DNA of 58,166 nucleotides from an uncultured Verrucomicrobiales bacterium (lineage in GTDB: Bacteria > Verrucomicrobiota > Verrucomicrobiia > Verrucomicrobiales > Akkermansiaceae): contig CALFVL010000007.1 in NCBI GenBank assembly GCA_937928425.1, forward strand, positions 1 to 58,166, in the 5' to 3' direction. The notes beneath the pieces were generated by a model. It searched no databases and was not told the DNA's origin. It saw only the letters and a list, made by a program, of their open reading frames with translations. Numbering within the stretch: the first letter of the stretch is position 1; each line of letters opens with the position of its first letter. Below, in pieces: positions 1 through 7,114 of the stretch. The position numbers were made by a program, and so were the translations under genes.

Positions 1-1575
1 GAACGACGTAATACGGCCATACGAACACGACCAGACCGAAACGAGCACCAGCAAACTGACGTCGCTGCCACGATGACTACGAGCGAAACGAAGCCAACGA
101 GTTACGGACGAAGCAATACGACAAACCGAACGAAGGCCTCACGATGCCCCGACGACTCAACGAAACGAACGACCGACGACGCGATTGGTACTGCGGAACG
201 TTTGAACAAACAAATCGCTATCGATTCGACGAACAAGCGAAAACCCCGCAACTACGAACTCGACGAGGCGCCTACGGGTTAAAGAACGAAGACGCAATGC
301 CGCCACGACGACTCAGCGATTTGAAAGACTAACGACACGATGGACTCACGGACCCATGAACAAACAGCGCCCTGTCGACTCGATGTACGAACGATAACTA
401 CGGCACGACGAACTTAACGAAGCGACCACGAATTGACGGAAAGGATCTTACGGTGCTACGATGACGAGCGAGCACGAACGGAACGAAGCAACCGCAAAGC
501 AGAACGAACGAAAACCCTTCGACTATGACGACGGACGTAACGAGCAAACGAGAACGGAACACTCACGTCGATCAACGAAGCTACGACGAACGACAGCAAC
601 AACCTCGGTCGATAACGAAGGCCCAACGACGCGAGCGATCCGACGAACTTAACGGATAACACGAGCACACACGGTTGCAAAGTGAACACGGGCGAAGCGA
701 GACGAGGCCACGGACCCAGCGAACCCGTACCCACGGATGCGATACAAATATGCCGAACGGAATGGGACCTACGGGTGCACGAACTAACGATACGACTACG
801 AATATCAGCACGAACAGACCAAAGCTTCACCTACGAACCAACGTACGACGAACGACGCTGTCCCGCAACAACGAACTCGACGCAACGAGCTAAGCAACGA
901 ACGACGCTACAGCCCGTCGACGTACGAACGGCCATACGACCACGGACATAACGTAGCGAGAACCATTGCTGTCGAAGCAACACGATGAAGCGAACGAACG
1001 CACGATCTCGCCAGACGGACCAAACACGAAGATACCGGAGGGATCACGAACGAACAACCAACGACGCTACGATAACCGAACGAACAGGACAACGAGCGGC
1101 GCAATCCGTACGACTAAACGTAGACCCTCACAACGTTCCAAGGACCCGATGAGCAAACACGACAACGCCTCGGTGAACTACGAACTTACGACACTACGAT
1201 GACCGAACGAACACGAACAGAACGAAGCAACTACACGCAGCTACGACGAGGCGACCGCGGCGAAGACTACGAAGGATCGACGTGACACGACGGATATTGG
1301 AACCGAACGACCAACAACGTGATCGATACGACAAACGGATGAACAAACGAGATGCCTACGCAAGTACGAACGTAACGAAGCGACTAGGAACTGATGAACG
1401 ACGAACTTACGATGCCCGAGGACTTAACGAACCGACCCACTAACGAAGTAATACGAACTACGGAGAGACGGCTAACTACCCTACGATGATGAGACGAGCT
1501 ACGGCCCCAGGACTACTGCGAATGATTCGGATCATACGAAACTGACCCCCACGGGGGCCATCCCACACCTTTAAT
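1..1575. repeat. T-poor, ACGA-rich degenerate repetitive tract, no gene recognised
   Basis: The + strand here is dominated by A, C and G built from irregular ACGA/CGAACG/TACGA words, with very little T (4 T in the first 60 bases). Dispersed imperfect copies are visible: 456-492 and 1194-1231 share a ~37-base CTACGATGA...GAACGAAGCAAC unit, and CGAACTTAACG-like words recur near 408, 645 and 1390. Open frames exist on both strands but encode only low-complexity Arg/Thr/Asn-rich strings with no domain. Strand composition changes sharply after about 1575. Nothing comparable occurs elsewhere in the window. It may be non-coding sequence from another replicon or organism joined to this contig; its source is not recognised. 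Confidence 0.75.
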
Positions 1576-1594
1576 CGATTCATGCTACTTACGA

Positions 1595-2080
1595 CTAACG
1601 ACTCGGCCCACTACGGTAATCATCGGTGCGATCGTCGTCACCATACGGATCATCACGGTCGGCGTAGACTTCGGAGCGACGACGTTTTTCAGGAGCATAA
1701 CGACTACCCCCGTAGTAACGACCGTCCTCACGATAATCGTCACGCCCGCGGTCCGCGCGTTCGTAATCGTCGTAGTCATCGGAACGGTCCACCCGACGCG
1801 CCGCGTCTTGACGACGAGGAAGCAAGCGAGGGGGCGCGCGCTCACGAAAACGATCGGCCTCTTCGCGCAGCGTCGTAACCTTCGTGTTCGCGATGACCAA
1901 CTGCTCTTTCGTGTTTCGTAGCTCCACGGCAACGTCTCGCTCTTTCGCCTCGACCACCCCGATACGAGCGACGAGCTGGTCGATTACGTCACGCACACGC
2001 CACCCGCTAACACGGACCGCTTCGGACGCGAAGATCGGACCCCACATCGGTTCCGTACGGATATCTACGTCGGGGATCAC
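1595..2080 (-). CDS. Unrecognised coiled-coil / DY-R-rich protein, probably 5'-truncated
   Basis: This 161-codon frame (GTG at its 5' end) stays open further upstream, to at least about 2110, where it meets the end of the isomerase gene, so its true start is probably missing. The N-terminal third contains WGPIFASEAVRVSGWRVRDV, followed by a heptad-like stretch with alternating Glu/Lys/Leu (VEAKERDVAVELRNTKEQL). The C-terminal half is low complexity, rich in Asp, Tyr and Arg (DDYDDYERADRGRDDY), suggesting a disordered tail. Codon use and composition differ from the verrucomicrobial genes that follow. No family is recognised. It is the only coding-looking frame in the first 2.1 kb and probably shares the origin of the ACGA-rich tract. 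Confidence 0.4.
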   Translation of the reverse strand: MIPDVDIRTEPMWGPIFASEAVRVSGWRVRDVIDQLVARIGVVEAKERDVAVELRNTKEQLVIANTKVTTLREEADRFRERAPPRLLPRRQDAARRVDRSDDYDDYERADRGRDDYREDGRYYGGSRYAPEKRRRSEVYADRDDPYGDDDRTDDYRSGPSR

Positions 2081-2879
2081 GGTTTCTAGCGACGCGAGTG
2101 ACGGTGGCGACGTGAGGTTCTATGGCTATGCCTCCTTTGTAGTGGTCTGCTTTGAGTTGTTTTAGGATGTCTTGGACTCTGGCCTGTCCTTCTCCGGGGA
2201 GGGTGTATTTGGCAGGTTCGCTCTGACCAGTGGGGGGGTGGGTGCAGTCTTTAATGTGGATGTGAACGATGTGTTCTTTGACTTTGTGGTAAAATTCTAG
2301 GGGGTCTTGCCAAGGGAAGGTTCCATCTGCTTGGGGTTTAGAGCGGTCGAGCTGGAAGACGGGGTTTGCGGTGTCAAAGACGAGTTTTAGCCCGGGGACT
2401 TCTTCGACTAGGCGGAGGGTGTGGTCAGCAGAAAAGCCTCCCCAGTTCATGCAATTTTCATGGACAGCCTGAAGTCCTGCATCAGCAAAGCGGGTGTGGA
2501 TTTCTCGAAGGCGGCGGAAGCGTTCGTGTTCATGCTGTTCGCTACCCCATGGTTCTTGGGCGTAGGACATGATGCGGATGAGCGGGGTGCCAAGGCGCTG
2601 CATACGAGGGATGGCGCGCTCAATTTCTGCAAGGGTGATTTCAAAATCAGATGAGATTTTTTTTCCCCAGTTCCCGATGAGGGAGCCGAATTCAGGGATG
2701 GTGATGTGGGCTTCGTCGAGTTGGTCGGCGACTTGGTCGAATTCTTTCTGGGGGAGTTCATGGATGTTGGCGCCATTGACTCCGCGAGCTGAGATTCTAG
2801 TCCAGCCGATTTCTTTGGTGGCTTTGATTTGGGTGGTGAGGTCTTGTGCCGCTTCGTCGGCAAATCCAGTGAGAAACAT
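2007..2879 (-). CDS. Sugar phosphate isomerase/epimerase (TIM barrel), 3' end replaced by foreign sequence
   Basis: The N-terminus (MFLTGFADEAAQDL) and the body read as a xylose-isomerase-like/AP-endonuclease-2-type TIM barrel. It has metal-ligand-like segments at AVHENCMNWGG, LVFDTAN, HIVHIHIKD and the closing IEPH, roughly residues 140-256. After about residue 260 (GGIAIEPHVATV) the frame continues with an Arg-rich tail (TRVARNRDPRRRYPYG) that does not look like this family. Members usually end about 10-25 residues after the EPH motif. The last 30 residues are therefore read from the foreign-looking sequence and the native 3' end is lost. Substrate is unknown; members act on keto-sugars or inositol derivatives in the cytoplasm. 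Confidence 0.8.
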   Translation of the reverse strand: MFLTGFADEAAQDLTTQIKATKEIGWTRISARGVNGANIHELPQKEFDQVADQLDEAHITIPEFGSLIGNWGKKISSDFEITLAEIERAIPRMQRLGTPLIRIMSYAQEPWGSEQHEHERFRRLREIHTRFADAGLQAVHENCMNWGGFSADHTLRLVEEVPGLKLVFDTANPVFQLDRSKPQADGTFPWQDPLEFYHKVKEHIVHIHIKDCTHPPTGQSEPAKYTLPGEGQARVQDILKQLKADHYKGGIAIEPHVATVTRVARNRDPRRRYPYGTDVGSDLRVRSGPC

Positions 2880-2953
2880 GGATGTTTTTTAACCCAGATT
2901 TAGAGAAAGGCCAAAGGATTTGCCTTTTTGGGGGTGGGTGGGCAGGTGTGATT

Positions 2954-3199
2954 TTACCAGAGTGAGAGTTGTTGTTTCTCGGGGAGGTGTTTTTTGGCAG
3001 GGGCGCTGATGAGATCGAGGTCTAGGATGAGGTCTAGGGAGGCTTTTTCTTTTTCGTCCAAAATGTCACGGAGGTGTTCTCGCCACATGGGAGGGTCTCC
3101 ACCTTGTTTATTGGCAAGGATTTCAGACCACTGACTTACGGCGCCGCTTGCTTGGGCGCGTTTGCGCAGTTTGGTAAGCCAAGAGGAGTATCGATCCAT
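2954..3199 (-). CDS. Small hypothetical protein (81 aa)
   Basis: The start was placed at the ATG giving MDRYSSWLTKLRKRAQASGA. The longer open frame would run into the divergent pepP gene and encodes low-complexity sequence. The product has a basic N-terminus, a middle segment WSEILANKQGGDPPMWREHL and an acidic Asp/Leu-rich stretch (EKASLDLILDLDLISAP). It has no signal peptide or membrane segment and no family is recognised. The gene lies between the isomerase and pepP, divergent from pepP, with 74 bases to the isomerase start. Codon composition matches the neighbours and the reading is compact, so it is probably a real lineage-specific protein. Confidence 0.5.
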   Translation of the reverse strand: MDRYSSWLTKLRKRAQASGAVSQWSEILANKQGGDPPMWREHLRDILDEKEKASLDLILDLDLISAPAKKHLPEKQQLSLW

Positions 3200-3264
3200 G
3201 GGATAAGGGGTGCGTGAAGGGTAGAAGCGTTTTCTACGGCTTGCAAGTGGCGATGAAATTGGAT

Positions 3265-3268
3265 GGAG
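3265..3268 (+). promoter_or_regulatory. Ribosome binding site deciding the pepP start
   Basis: GGAG lies 8 bases before the ATG at 3277. The upstream GTG (3214) and ATG (3253) have no comparable site, and family homology begins at MRYDSV. Confidence 0.55.
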
Positions 3269-3276
3269 TGGTGGGG

Positions 3277-4566
3277 ATGCGTTATGACTCGGTTGATGTG
3301 AATCTTTTTGTCCGGAACCGGGCAAAGCTTGTTGAGAAGTTAAAGCCTAGAACTTTGGTGGTGATCCATTCTAATGATCATTATCCGACGAATGCGGATG
3401 GAACGCGGAGCTATCGTCAAAATAGTGATTTCTTTTATCTGACGGGGGTCGATCAAGCTCAGTCGATATTAGTTCTCTGTCCTGATGCAGTTCTGGAGGC
3501 AGACCGTGAGGTTCTTTTTGTGCGTGAGACTTCAGAGCATTTGGCAATTTGGGAGGGTGAGAAATTAACCAAGAAGCAGGCGACGGCGGTTTCTGGAGTG
3601 AAGAGTGTGAGGTGGGTGGATTCTTTTGAGGGCCTTTTTCATCAGCTTGCGCCTCAGATGGATATTCTGAGTTTACATAGTAACGAGCATCCCCGAGCGA
3701 GTACGCTGGTGGAGACGAGAAATCGGCGTTTTATCCGTTTATGTCAGGAGCGTTATCCACTGCATCGTTATGAGCGGGTGGCGTTATTATTACAGGAACT
3801 CCGGGTGTGTAAGGAGGAGGAGGAGCTACGCTTTTTACAGAGGGCGATTGATCTGACTGAGGCGGGTTTCCGAAGGGTGCTTAAGTTTTTACGCCCCGGA
3901 GTGGGCGAGTGGGAGGTGGAGGCGGAGTATCTGCATGAGTTTGTCCGGAATAAGTCACGTGGTTTTGCTTATTCTCCGATTATTGGCTCAGGGAAGAATG
4001 CCTGTGTCTTGCATTATATCACGAATAATGATGTTTGTGAGGATGGTGAGATGGTGCTGATGGATGTGGGGGCAGAGTATGGTAATTGGAATGCTGATAT
4101 GACGCGGACAGTTCCGGTGAATGGGAAGTTTAGCCCGAGGCAGAGGGAGGTTTATGAGGCGGTCTTGAGGGTGATGCGCGCGGCTAATGAGATTCTGCGC
4201 CCAGGGGTGACTCTGATGAAGTATCAGGAGCAGGTTTTAGAAATCATGGAGGGGGAGTTGATCGGGCTGGGCTTAATCAAGGAGGAGGAGGCGAGAGAGC
4301 AAGATGGTTCAAAGCCTTTAGTGAAAAAGTATTTCATGCACGGAACGTCGCATCATCTGGGATTAGATGTGCATGATGTGAGCCCCCCTAATGCGCTGGT
4401 GGAGGTGGGGATGGTGTTTACGATCGAACCTGGGATCTATATCCGCGAGGAAAGTCTGGGGGTCCGCATTGAAAATAATGTCCTGATCGGGGAGCGAGAG
4501 AATGTGGATCTCTTCGCTAATTTTCCAACGACGGTGGAGGAGATCGAGGCTGCGATGGCGAGGTAG
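3277..4566 (+). CDS. pepP: Xaa-Pro aminopeptidase (aminopeptidase P, M24B)
   Basis: This is a cytoplasmic metalloaminopeptidase that removes an N-terminal residue preceding proline. The 429-residue product starts MRYDSVDVNLFVRNR, matching the family N-terminal creatinase-like domain with SNDHYPTNADGTRSYRQNSD and FFYLTGV. The C-terminal pita-bread domain carries the two-metal ligands: Asp in MDVGAEYGNWNADMTR (about residues 260-275), His in HGTSHHLGLDVHDV (about 354-367), Glu in FTIEPGIY and Glu in GVRIENNV. Length is close to E. coli PepP (441). It stands alone on the plus strand between two minus-strand genes. All metal ligands are present, so it is probably active. Confidence 0.93.
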   Translation: MRYDSVDVNLFVRNRAKLVEKLKPRTLVVIHSNDHYPTNADGTRSYRQNSDFFYLTGVDQAQSILVLCPDAVLEADREVLFVRETSEHLAIWEGEKLTKKQATAVSGVKSVRWVDSFEGLFHQLAPQMDILSLHSNEHPRASTLVETRNRRFIRLCQERYPLHRYERVALLLQELRVCKEEEELRFLQRAIDLTEAGFRRVLKFLRPGVGEWEVEAEYLHEFVRNKSRGFAYSPIIGSGKNACVLHYITNNDVCEDGEMVLMDVGAEYGNWNADMTRTVPVNGKFSPRQREVYEAVLRVMRAANEILRPGVTLMKYQEQVLEIMEGELIGLGLIKEEEAREQDGSKPLVKKYFMHGTSHHLGLDVHDVSPPNALVEVGMVFTIEPGIYIREESLGVRIENNVLIGERENVDLFANFPTTVEEIEAAMAR

Positions 4567-4577
4567 AGGAGAGGGAT

Positions 4578-5636
4578 TTAGCGTGTGATGGTGGTAACCC
4601 ACCAAGGGTTTTTCCCGGCCTTTAGGGTGCTGGTCCGGGTGAGTTTTCCATCGGCATCGATGGTGAAGACTGCGAGATTGCCTGATTGCTGTCCTGCGGC
4701 GATGAGGTGTTTCCCGTCTGAGGTGATGTTGAAAGAGCGGGTGACTGCCTCGGTAGGGGTGTGTGCGATGGGGCTGAGAGAGCCGTCGGCCTGAATAGAG
4801 TAGCTGGCGATGGCATTATACCCGCGATTAGCGATGTAGACGAATTTCCCAGAAGGATGGACCTCGATGTCTGAGGTGTTCTTTTTTCCTTCAAAGTCAG
4901 GAAGTCCCTGATCTGGGAGGGAGCTTAGGGTGTGCTCTTTTTTTAGGGTGTTGGCGTCTTGGTCGAAGAGGTAGCTGCTGATGCTGCATCCTTGTTCATC
5001 ACTGCCGTAAGCGTAGCCATTAGTAGGGTGGAACCAGAGGTGACGTGGGCCGGTGTTTTCTCCCGTTTGTAAAACTGGTGAGTCGTTTGGAGTGAGGAGT
5101 CCGGTCTGGGGGTTAAAGAGGAATTGATGGATCGCGTTTGGCCGAGTGTGGGGAACAAAGACTGAGTGACCGCTGGGGTGAGAGATGATGCAGTGGGCAC
5201 GCTCATCAGTGGGGATGAGCTGGGTGGGTGTGGCGGAGAGGCTGCCGTCTGCATTGATCTGATGGACGGCGATTTTTCCTGTTTGGTAGTATGCGCTGAG
5301 GAGAAATTTTCCACTGGGGTGAATGTGGAGATAGGAGGCAGATGCTTCCATTTTGCTTTCGCTTAGATGGGTGAGTTTTCCTGCGGGGTCGATTAGGAAG
5401 CTTGCGATAGAGTTGTCGCCTTTCATGGCGACGTAGAGCCGGTCTTGCTCTTTGTTAGTGGTCATCGCGGAGGGCTGCCCCGAGGTCTCTAGAGTGCTTG
5501 CGAGGGAAAGCTCGCCTTCGTTTAAGGAGTAGGTGGCGATTTTTTTGTCTTTGCTGAGTGAGAGGATGACCAGTTGTGCTGCGTGAGCGGAGGTGATGAA
5601 GGTGAGGAGGGCCGCGAGGATGAGGGAATGGATCAT
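4578..5636 (-). CDS. Exported beta-propeller protein, lactonase (YbhE/Pgl) family
   Basis: The chosen ATG start gives MIHSLILAALLTFITSAHA, a clean Sec signal peptide; a TTG start 12 codons upstream is less likely. The rest is built of repeating propeller blades with the lactonase-family rhythm: LYVAMKGDNSIASFLID, ASYLHIHPSGKFLLSAYYQTG, NTGPRHLWFHPTNGYAYGSDE, TSDIEVHPSGKFVYIANRGYNAIASY. Cytoplasmic relatives are 6-phosphogluconolactonases, but export argues for a different, periplasmic substrate here. It converges with pepP, leaving 11 bases between stops. It is transcribed in the same direction as the PhoD-like gene, 53 bases downstream of it. Confidence 0.85.
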   Translation of the reverse strand: MIHSLILAALLTFITSAHAAQLVILSLSKDKKIATYSLNEGELSLASTLETSGQPSAMTTNKEQDRLYVAMKGDNSIASFLIDPAGKLTHLSESKMEASASYLHIHPSGKFLLSAYYQTGKIAVHQINADGSLSATPTQLIPTDERAHCIISHPSGHSVFVPHTRPNAIHQFLFNPQTGLLTPNDSPVLQTGENTGPRHLWFHPTNGYAYGSDEQGCSISSYLFDQDANTLKKEHTLSSLPDQGLPDFEGKKNTSDIEVHPSGKFVYIANRGYNAIASYSIQADGSLSPIAHTPTEAVTRSFNITSDGKHLIAAGQQSGNLAVFTIDADGKLTRTSTLKAGKNPWWVTTITR

Positions 5637-5689
5637 GGGAATTGAATTTTTTAAGGTGACTGTTCTTAGCAATTTTTTAATTGTAAGGG

Positions 5690-7066
5690 TTACCTTTGAG
5701 TTTGGTAGAGTATTTCACCAGAGTCATCTCTGAATTCTATGCTGAGATGCTCGTCAGCGGTGATGAGGAGGAAGCCTCCACTGGGTTTTGGTGAGAGGAA
5801 GGGCTGGGTGATGAGCGCTTTTGGGTCGGTGCTTTTTTTGTCACCGGGTTTTCTTCCAAGGCGGGCATTTTCGTCGTTGAGGGCACCGCAGGCGAATTCG
5901 TGAATCCCGCTGGGGTGGATGCTGTGGTATTGCCAATGGCGGTCTCCACAGACTGTGATTAGGTTTTCGATCTGGTTTTCTGAGAGCCAGTTAAAGAAGG
6001 AGTCAGCTTCATGACGAAAGCCTCTGAGGTTGGTATGGTTGTCTTTTTTTGAGGCGTCGTCTGGGCCGACGAGTGGGGTGGGGGAGATGAGAATTTTCCA
6101 CTTGGCATCACTGGTTTTCAGGGTGCGCTGAAGCCACGATTTCTGGGTGTCACCCCAGAGGGTTTTATCAGGACCGTCAGGGAGGTGATTTGCGGAGCGG
6201 TAGTCACGGCCTTCGGTGAGCCAGATTTGGAGGTCTTTTGTGACGCGGATGGTCCGGTAGCTTTTTTCGGGAAGGGGGAGTTGCTCGCGGAAGAGGTCTA
6301 TCCCAGTTTGAGAAAGAGGAAGGCGATCTGTGGTGTTGTCAGAGTCGTTGTAGCGGAAGTCGTGGTCGTCCTTTGACCAGTAGGTGGGGACATTTTGGAA
6401 GAAGCCGATCATGCGCGGAAAGCGGAATTGCTCGTGCCAGCATTTACGAAGTTCAGGGAGACTTTCGGCGTTACGGAATCTGTTATCGTAGTAAACGATG
6501 TCGCCGGTCCCGATGAAGAAGTCGGGTTTTTGGGCAGCCATGGCGGTGAAGGCTGGGAAGCCAAGTTCTTTGTCTTCCGGAGTCGCGGTGATGGGGCCTC
6601 TGGCATTAGCTTTCCGACCGTGAAGGAACTTGTTGTAGTTCATGCAGCTTCCGATGATGAAGCGGACGGAGTGTGTTTTGTTTTCCCCAGGTAGCGTCTT
6701 GAAGGAGCAGATGGGGCTGGCTTGGACCTTTTCTTTAGAAGTGCCGTAGTGGGCGCGGTAGTAGTAGGTGCTGTGGGGCTGGAGCTGGGTGAGTCGGGTG
6801 CGGACGATGAAGTCTTGCTCGGGTAGGGCTTTTTTAAAGGGGGTGGTGGAAGATGGGGTGAAGTCTTTATTAAGGCTCCACTCGAAGGCAACGACTCCCT
6901 CTGTCCCGGGGAGGTCACCACTTTCGTTGAGTTCAGCGGTAGCAGTTAGGCGGGTTTGGAGGGAGATGCTATGATCACTTAATTCACCACTCATGACTCC
7001 TTGGCCCAGGAAGGGGGTGGCTTGGGAGAGGGAAGTGAGGGTTAGGGTGATGAGGAATCTGATCAT
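5690..7066 (-). CDS. PhoD-like metallophosphatase (alkaline phosphatase D family), exported
   Basis: The 458-residue product begins MIRFLITLTLTSLSQA, a signal peptide. An Ig/fibronectin-like N-terminal domain follows (residues ~30-130, ending HSTYYYRAHYG). The metallophosphatase domain has GSCMNYN, IGTGDIVYYD, TYWSKDDHDFRYNDSD and the closing VCGDRHWQYHS, matching the metal-binding blocks of PhoD-type enzymes. It probably hydrolyses phosphodiesters or monoesters in the periplasm; the substrate cannot be told from sequence. It lies upstream of the lactonase-like gene on the same strand, and the two may be cotranscribed. No phosphate box was found by eye. Confidence 0.88.
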   Translation of the reverse strand: MIRFLITLTLTSLSQATPFLGQGVMSGELSDHSISLQTRLTATAELNESGDLPGTEGVVAFEWSLNKDFTPSSTTPFKKALPEQDFIVRTRLTQLQPHSTYYYRAHYGTSKEKVQASPICSFKTLPGENKTHSVRFIIGSCMNYNKFLHGRKANARGPITATPEDKELGFPAFTAMAAQKPDFFIGTGDIVYYDNRFRNAESLPELRKCWHEQFRFPRMIGFFQNVPTYWSKDDHDFRYNDSDNTTDRLPLSQTGIDLFREQLPLPEKSYRTIRVTKDLQIWLTEGRDYRSANHLPDGPDKTLWGDTQKSWLQRTLKTSDAKWKILISPTPLVGPDDASKKDNHTNLRGFRHEADSFFNWLSENQIENLITVCGDRHWQYHSIHPSGIHEFACGALNDENARLGRKPGDKKSTDPKALITQPFLSPKPSGGFLLITADEHLSIEFRDDSGEILYQTQR

Positions 7067-7114
7067 AGGGTGGTGGAGTGCGTTAGATTTTTAGTAATAG
7101 TGAGGGTGATGGGC

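Noticed and set aside
73-1202. Several 60-120 codon open frames on both strands in the first 1.2 kb
   Set aside because: They encode low-complexity Arg/Thr/Asn strings arising from ACGA repeats, overlap each other, and show no ribosome sites or domains.
1540-1560. CCCCC-AC-GGGGG hairpin at the end of the ACGA tract
   Set aside because: A five-pair stem with a two-base loop and no T-run; too small to call a terminator.
3200-3325. Longer frame of the 81-residue hypothetical protein
   Set aside because: It overlaps the pepP start and encodes low-complexity Ser/Pro-rich sequence.
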